Under the pieces are notes generated by a model, which saw only the letters and a program-made list of their open reading frames with translations, was not told the origin of the DNA and ran no database searches. Below, in pieces: positions 4,890-8,430 of a DNA stretch of 8,430 bases. The stretch comes from JBQCEE01 sp051960575 (GTDB lineage: Bacteria; Actinomycetota; Actinomycetes; Mycobacteriales; Jatrophihabitantaceae), in NCBI RefSeq assembly GCF_051960575.1, contig NZ_JBQCEE010000232.1, positions 1-8,430 of the forward strand, read 5' to 3'. A program made the translations under genes and the position numbers. Within the stretch, counting starts at the first letter, position 1. Each line of letters begins with the position of its first letter.

Positions 4890-7112
4890 ATGACCGTGGT
4901 GGAGGACAAGGCGCCCGAACAGGCGCCGACGCCGTCGCGACCCCGGGCCCTGTGGGCGTTCGGTGCGCTGGCACTGGTGGTGTTCCTCGTCGGCCTGGCC
5001 GGCGGCTCCTTCCAGGGCAAGCTGGGCGACGTCCAGAAGAACGACAACTCCTCGTTCCTGCCGAACTCGGCCGACTCGACCAAGGTGGCGAGCGCGCAGG
5101 AGGCGTTCTCGACGGTCCAGTCCATTCCGGGCTCCATCGTCTACCAGCGCACGAGCGGCATCACGAGCGCCGACCTCGCGAAGATCAACCGTGATCTCGG
5201 CGCCTTCGCCAAGATCGACGGCGTCGCCGCGGACGAGATCGGGCGTCCGCAGACGTCGGCGGACAAGACCGTCGTGGCCGTCAGCGTGCCGCTCATCGGC
5301 AAGGAGAACGGCAAGTCGAAGCAGGGCACCCAGCTCGTCGACACCGAGAAGGCCGTGATCAAGGCGGCCAAGGACGGCGCGCCGCCCGGGCTGGTCGTGC
5401 ACAGCGCCGGCGCCGGCGGCGTGCTGGTCGCCTTCATCGACGCGTTCAACGGCCTCGACGGCACCCTGCTGATCGCCGCCGGCCTGGTCGTCATCGTCAT
5501 CCTGCTGTTCGTCTACCGCAGCCCGGTGCTCTGGTTCTTCCCGCTGCTGTGCGCGGTGCTCGCGCTCGGCGCGGCGTCGATCGTCATCTACGCGCTCGCC
5601 AAGCACGGCACCATCACCCTCAACGGGCAGAGCCAGGGCATCCTGTCGGTGCTGGTGATCGGCGCCGGCACCGACTACGCGCTGCTGCTCGTCAGCCGGT
5701 ACCGCGAGGAGCTGCACGAGCACCAGAGCCGGGTCGACGCGATGCTGCAGGCCTGGAAGGGTGCGGCGCCGCCGATCATCGCCTCGGCGCTCACCGTCAT
5801 CCTCGGGCTGCTCTGCCTCGACTTCGCCGAGCTCAACTCGACCGCCGGTCTCGGCCCGGTGTGTGCGATCGGCATCGCCTGCACCGTCATCGTCCAGCTC
5901 ACCGTGCTGCCGACGCTGCTCGTCGTCAGCGGCCGCTGGATCTTCTGGCCGCGCAAGCCGAAGGTCGACCACCGCACCGACATCCTCGAGACACACGGCG
6001 TGTGGGGTCGGTTCGCCGGTCGGCTCGAGCGCAAGCACCGCCCGGCGTGGATCGGCGCGGCGGTCGTCCTGCTCGCCTGCGTCGCCCTCATCACGACGCT
6101 GAAGACCGACGGCCTGCCGACCGAGAAGGGCTTCACGAACAAGCCCGAGGCGATCAAGGGCCAGGAGATCTACAACGCCGCATTCCCGCAGTCGCGCGGC
6201 GCGGGTGCGCCGGCCGTCATCCTGGCCGACGCGTCGGCCGCCGACGCGGTGATCGCGAAGGTGAAGACCGTCGACGGCGTCGCGTCCGGCCCCACCGCGG
6301 TCTGCCCCGCGATCGACTTCGGCAAGCTCGCGCAGCTGATCAAGCAGAACCCGCAGGCGGCGGGTCAGGCCTTCAGCAGCTGCCCCCCGCAGGCGTTGCA
6401 GGTGACCCCGCATGACGGCCGCACCCTCATCAACGCACAGCTGACGAGCGCCTACGACTCGCCGACGGCCCTCGCGACCGTCGAGCGCATCCGGTCGGCG
6501 CTGAAGTCGGTGCCGCAGGCGCACGCCCTGGTCGGCGGCCAGTCGGCGGTCAACCTCGACGTGCAGAACGCGTCGCGGCACGACCGGAACCTGATCATCC
6601 CCATCGTGCTGCTGGTCATCCTGGTGATCCTCGGGGTGGTGCTGCGGGCGCTCGTGGCGCCGCTGCTGCTCATCGCCACGGTGGTGCTGTCGTTCCTCGC
6701 GTCCCTCGGTGTGAGCGCGGTGTTCTTCAACCACGTCTTCCACTTCGCGAACTCCGACCCCGGCTTCCCGCTGTTCGCGTTCGTGTTCCTGGTCGCGCTC
6801 GGCATCGACTACAACATCTTCCTGATGACCCGCGTGCGCGAGGAGTCGTTGCAGTTCGGCACGAGACAGGGCATCACCCGCGGCCTGGCCGTCACCGGCG
6901 GTGTCATCACGTCGGCCGGCGCGGTGCTCGCAGCGACCTTCGTGGTGCTGGGCGTGCTGCCGATCGTGTTCCTCGCCGAGATCGGGTTCACCGTGGCCTT
7001 CGGCGTGCTGCTCGACACGATCGTCGTCCGCTCGATCCTCGTGCCCGCGCTGAGCCACGAGATCGGCCGCAAGATCTGGTGGCCGGGCAAGCTGGCCCAG
7101 GGCGCGCCCTGA
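4890..7112 (+). CDS. MMPL family RND transporter
   Basis: A 740-residue inner-membrane transporter of the MmpL/RND superfamily, driven by the proton gradient and typically exporting lipids or hydrophobic compounds; the substrate here is unknown. The layout is the duplicated RND plan: TM1 (about 21-40), extracytoplasmic domain 1 (41-191), TM2-6 (192-345), a cytoplasmic linker with WPRKPK (353-358), TM7 (386-404), extracytoplasmic domain 2 (405-567) and TM8-12 (568-720). The proton-relay Asp-Tyr pairs are present in both halves: Asp262-Tyr263 in GAGTDYALLLVSRYREE and Asp640-Tyr641 in ALGIDYNIFLMTRVREE. Domain 2 has two cysteines (472 and 498) that could form a disulfide. The length suits the compact YdfJ-like or actinobacterial MMPL group, without the long C-terminal tail of MmpL3. 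It is transcribed away from lipB and is followed after 6 bp by a long hairpin. Confidence 0.94.
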   Translation: MTVVEDKAPEQAPTPSRPRALWAFGALALVVFLVGLAGGSFQGKLGDVQKNDNSSFLPNSADSTKVASAQEAFSTVQSIPGSIVYQRTSGITSADLAKINRDLGAFAKIDGVAADEIGRPQTSADKTVVAVSVPLIGKENGKSKQGTQLVDTEKAVIKAAKDGAPPGLVVHSAGAGGVLVAFIDAFNGLDGTLLIAAGLVVIVILLFVYRSPVLWFFPLLCAVLALGAASIVIYALAKHGTITLNGQSQGILSVLVIGAGTDYALLLVSRYREELHEHQSRVDAMLQAWKGAAPPIIASALTVILGLLCLDFAELNSTAGLGPVCAIGIACTVIVQLTVLPTLLVVSGRWIFWPRKPKVDHRTDILETHGVWGRFAGRLERKHRPAWIGAAVVLLACVALITTLKTDGLPTEKGFTNKPEAIKGQEIYNAAFPQSRGAGAPAVILADASAADAVIAKVKTVDGVASGPTAVCPAIDFGKLAQLIKQNPQAAGQAFSSCPPQALQVTPHDGRTLINAQLTSAYDSPTALATVERIRSALKSVPQAHALVGGQSAVNLDVQNASRHDRNLIIPIVLLVILVILGVVLRALVAPLLLIATVVLSFLASLGVSAVFFNHVFHFANSDPGFPLFAFVFLVALGIDYNIFLMTRVREESLQFGTRQGITRGLAVTGGVITSAGAVLAATFVVLGVLPIVFLAEIGFTVAFGVLLDTIVVRSILVPALSHEIGRKIWWPGKLAQGAP

Positions 7113-7118
7113 GCCGAG

Positions 7119-7175
7119 GGTGCCTGCCGCGACGGGGGGCTGTGGACAACTCGGTCCGCCGTCGCTGCAGGCACC
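7119..7175. terminator. Long nested hairpin between the MMPL and kinase genes
   Basis: GGTGCCTGC (7119-7127) pairs perfectly with GCAGGCACC (7167-7175). After one C/T mismatch, GCGACGG (7129-7135) pairs with CCGTCGC (7159-7165). Inside, GGAC (7144-7147) can pair with GTCC (7154-7157). It begins 6 bp after the MMPL stop, so it probably ends or stabilises that transcript. No U-tract follows: the right arm abuts the TAGCCT -10 of the kinase gene, so it may also influence that promoter. Confidence 0.75.
7141..7149 (-). promoter_or_regulatory. Perfect actinobacterial DnaA box inside the hairpin
   Basis: The minus strand reads TTGTCCACA, the consensus DnaA box of Streptomyces and mycobacteria. It lies in the central part of the inverted repeat, about 27 bp upstream of the kinase -10. 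It is isolated, so it is not an origin; a titration or regulatory site is possible but unproven. Confidence 0.4.
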
Positions 7176-7181
7176 TAGCCT
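7176..7181 (+). promoter_or_regulatory. -10 box of a probable leaderless kinase promoter
   Basis: TAGCCT is followed by six bases and then the ATG at 7188. The interval holds no Shine-Dalgarno. This is the clearest leaderless-type arrangement on the plus strand. The expected -35 position (about 7152-7158) falls in the inner stem of the hairpin and shows no consensus. Confidence 0.5.
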
Positions 7182-7187
7182 GCTCGC

Positions 7188-8430
7188 ATGCGGGGCAGCG
7201 GGTGGCGGGTGCCGGGGTACACGGTCGAGCAGTTGCTGGGCCGTGGCGGCAGCAGCGAGGTGTGGCGGGGACGGGTCGGGCGCTCCGGTGACGAGGTGGC
7301 GCTCAAACGCGTGCCGCTGACCGATCGCGCCGCGTGGCAGCACGTGCGGACCGAGGCGGCCGTGCTGACGACGCTCGACCACCCGAATGTGGTGCGGCTG
7401 CACGAGGTGGTGCCGACCCGCGACGCCGTGGTGCTGGTGCTCGACCTCGCCGCCGGGGGATCGCTCGCCGAACTGCTCGCCGCCCGCGGGCGGCTCAGCG
7501 TCGGCGAGGTCATCACCGCGGTGGCACCGGTCGCGGCCGCGCTCGCCCACGCCCACGCGGCCGGGGTGCTGCACGGTGACGTGTCGGCCGCGAACATCCT
7601 CTTCACCGCCGGTGGCCTGCCGCTGCTCGCCGACCTCGGTGTCGCCCGACTGCTCGGCGACCTGCGGCCGGTGCTCAGCACCCCGGCCTATGTCGACCCG
7701 GTGGTCGCGGCCGGTGCGCCACCGACACCGCCGAGCGACGTCTTCATGCTCGGCGGCGTGGTGCTGCACGCGCTCACCGGCAGCCCGACCTGGCCCGCGA
7801 CCGACACCGAGACCTCGCTCGCGGCCGCCCGGCTCGGTCGCACCGACGCGGCCGAGCGGCTCGCTGCCGCCGCCGTGCCGGACGCGACGGCGGCGGTCGT
7901 CCGTCGCGCCCTCGATCCCGACCCGGCGCGGCGCGGGACGGCCGCCGAGTTCGCGCTCGACCTGCGCGCCAGCGGGCGCCCGGCGCCCCTCGCGCTCGCG
8001 GCCGGACGGCCACGCGCGGTGCTACAGCCGGGTCCGCCGGGAAGGGCGCGGCACGCCGCTCGGCCGGACGCGTCGCAGCTGGCCGCCGACGAGCTGGTGG
8101 CCCGGCACGGCGCCGTGGGCCCGCTGCTCGGCGGCCGCTCGGGTCGCCTGGGCGGCCCGTGCGCACCCACGCTCGTCGACCGTCTCGCGGGTTGGCGGGG
8201 CCGCGACGGCGGGCCGGACGGCACGGGGTCGCCGCTGCCACCGCTGCCACCGCACGCGGACGTCGCGGCGCCGAGCGACGCAGCCACGGCCCCGGCGGCT
8301 CCGCCGCCACGACGAGCCGCGTCGGCGGCGCAGCCGCTCGCCGACCTGGCACCGACCCGGCTCGTGGCGCCGCGTCCGCGCCCGGTGCTGCCCCGGCCGC
8401 CCGTCCGGGGCCGGCGGCGGATCGGTGCCG
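7188..8430 (+). CDS. Serine/threonine protein kinase-like protein (3' end outside window)
   Basis: 414 codons are visible from the ATG at 7188 and the frame is open at the right edge. Residues about 10-262 form a Hanks-type kinase domain. Present are the glycine-rich loop LGRGGSSEVWRG (17-28), Lys40 in VALKRV, a likely helix-C Glu56, the catalytic Asp131 and Asn136 in VLHGDVSAANIL, Asp149 in ADLGVAR, Asp184 in SDVFMLGG and Arg248 in DPARRGTAAEF. Deviations: HGD replaces HRD, Ser133 replaces the catalytic-loop lysine, DLG replaces DFG, and the APE motif reads DPV (170-172). Residues 262-414 are a long Pro/Arg/Ala-rich low-complexity region ending in RGRRRIGA, basic enough to be the stretch before a membrane helix outside the window. 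Activity is uncertain: the key nucleotide and metal ligands remain, so it may be active or partly degenerate. It appears to have its own leaderless promoter. Confidence 0.85.
   Translation, partial: MRGSGWRVPGYTVEQLLGRGGSSEVWRGRVGRSGDEVALKRVPLTDRAAWQHVRTEAAVLTTLDHPNVVRLHEVVPTRDAVVLVLDLAAGGSLAELLAARGRLSVGEVITAVAPVAAALAHAHAAGVLHGDVSAANILFTAGGLPLLADLGVARLLGDLRPVLSTPAYVDPVVAAGAPPTPPSDVFMLGGVVLHALTGSPTWPATDTETSLAAARLGRTDAAERLAAAAVPDATAAVVRRALDPDPARRGTAAEFALDLRASGRPAPLALAAGRPRAVLQPGPPGRARHAARPDASQLAADELVARHGAVGPLLGGRSGRLGGPCAPTLVDRLAGWRGRDGGPDGTGSPLPPLPPHADVAAPSDAATAPAAPPPRRAASAAQPLADLAPTRLVAPRPRPVLPRPPVRGRRRIGA

Noticed and set aside
4770..7769. A 999-codon open frame on the minus strand opposite the MMPL and kinase genes
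   Set aside because: Its composition is Arg/Glu/Asp/His-rich low complexity, typical of the antisense of GC-rich genes. The plus-strand frames have clear family motifs, and this frame crosses two genes and a hairpin.

Overview
This is a gene-dense, very GC-rich stretch of an actinobacterial chromosome, possibly from Nocardioidaceae or a relative; the family-level guess rests only on protein style and is weak. Evidence for Actinobacteria: strong G/C preference at codon third positions, GTG starts, several apparent leaderless promoters, a GlnR-like site before glnA, and the gene set lipB / lipA / DUF4191 / RDD / glnA. That set is found in the same order in Mycobacterium tuberculosis (Rv2217 to Rv2220).

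Layout. 1-488 (-): N-terminal third of type I glutamine synthetase, running off the left edge. 489-644: glnA promoter region. 645-1070 (-): small RDD membrane protein. 1084-1845 (-): DUF4191 membrane protein, 13 bp upstream of the RDD gene and probably co-transcribed with it. 1987-2763 (+): secreted NlpC/P60 cell-wall hydrolase. 2764-3053: a strong hairpin terminator, then three tandem copies of a 73-bp non-coding repeat. 3054-3980 (-): lipoyl synthase LipA. 4025-4666 (-): octanoyltransferase LipB. 4667-4889: divergent promoter region. 4890-7112 (+): 740-residue MMPL/RND transporter. 7113-7187: a long perfect-arm hairpin that abuts the next promoter. 7188-8430 (+): protein kinase-like protein, cut by the right edge.

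Function. LipB moves an octanoyl group from acyl carrier protein to the lipoyl domains of 2-oxoacid dehydrogenases and the glycine cleavage system, and LipA inserts the two sulfurs. GlnA makes glutamine from glutamate and ammonia and is probably under GlnR nitrogen control. The NlpC/P60 protein acts outside the membrane on peptidoglycan. The MMPL protein is a proton-driven exporter of unknown substrate. The kinase keeps its nucleotide-binding and metal-binding residues but deviates at several signature positions.

Most worth following up: (i) the NlpC/P60 gene and the 73-bp repeat array interrupt the usual lipA-DUF4191 adjacency; (ii) four genes (DUF4191, lipA, lipB, kinase) have a TANNNT -10 box 6-7 nt before the start codon and no Shine-Dalgarno, suggesting leaderless mRNAs; (iii) two perfect actinobacterial DnaA boxes (TTGTCCACA) lie at two of these promoters; (iv) a nested hairpin between the MMPL and kinase genes holds one of those boxes in its centre. 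I saw no CRISPR array, transposase, tRNA or rRNA, and no convincing new multi-gene system.
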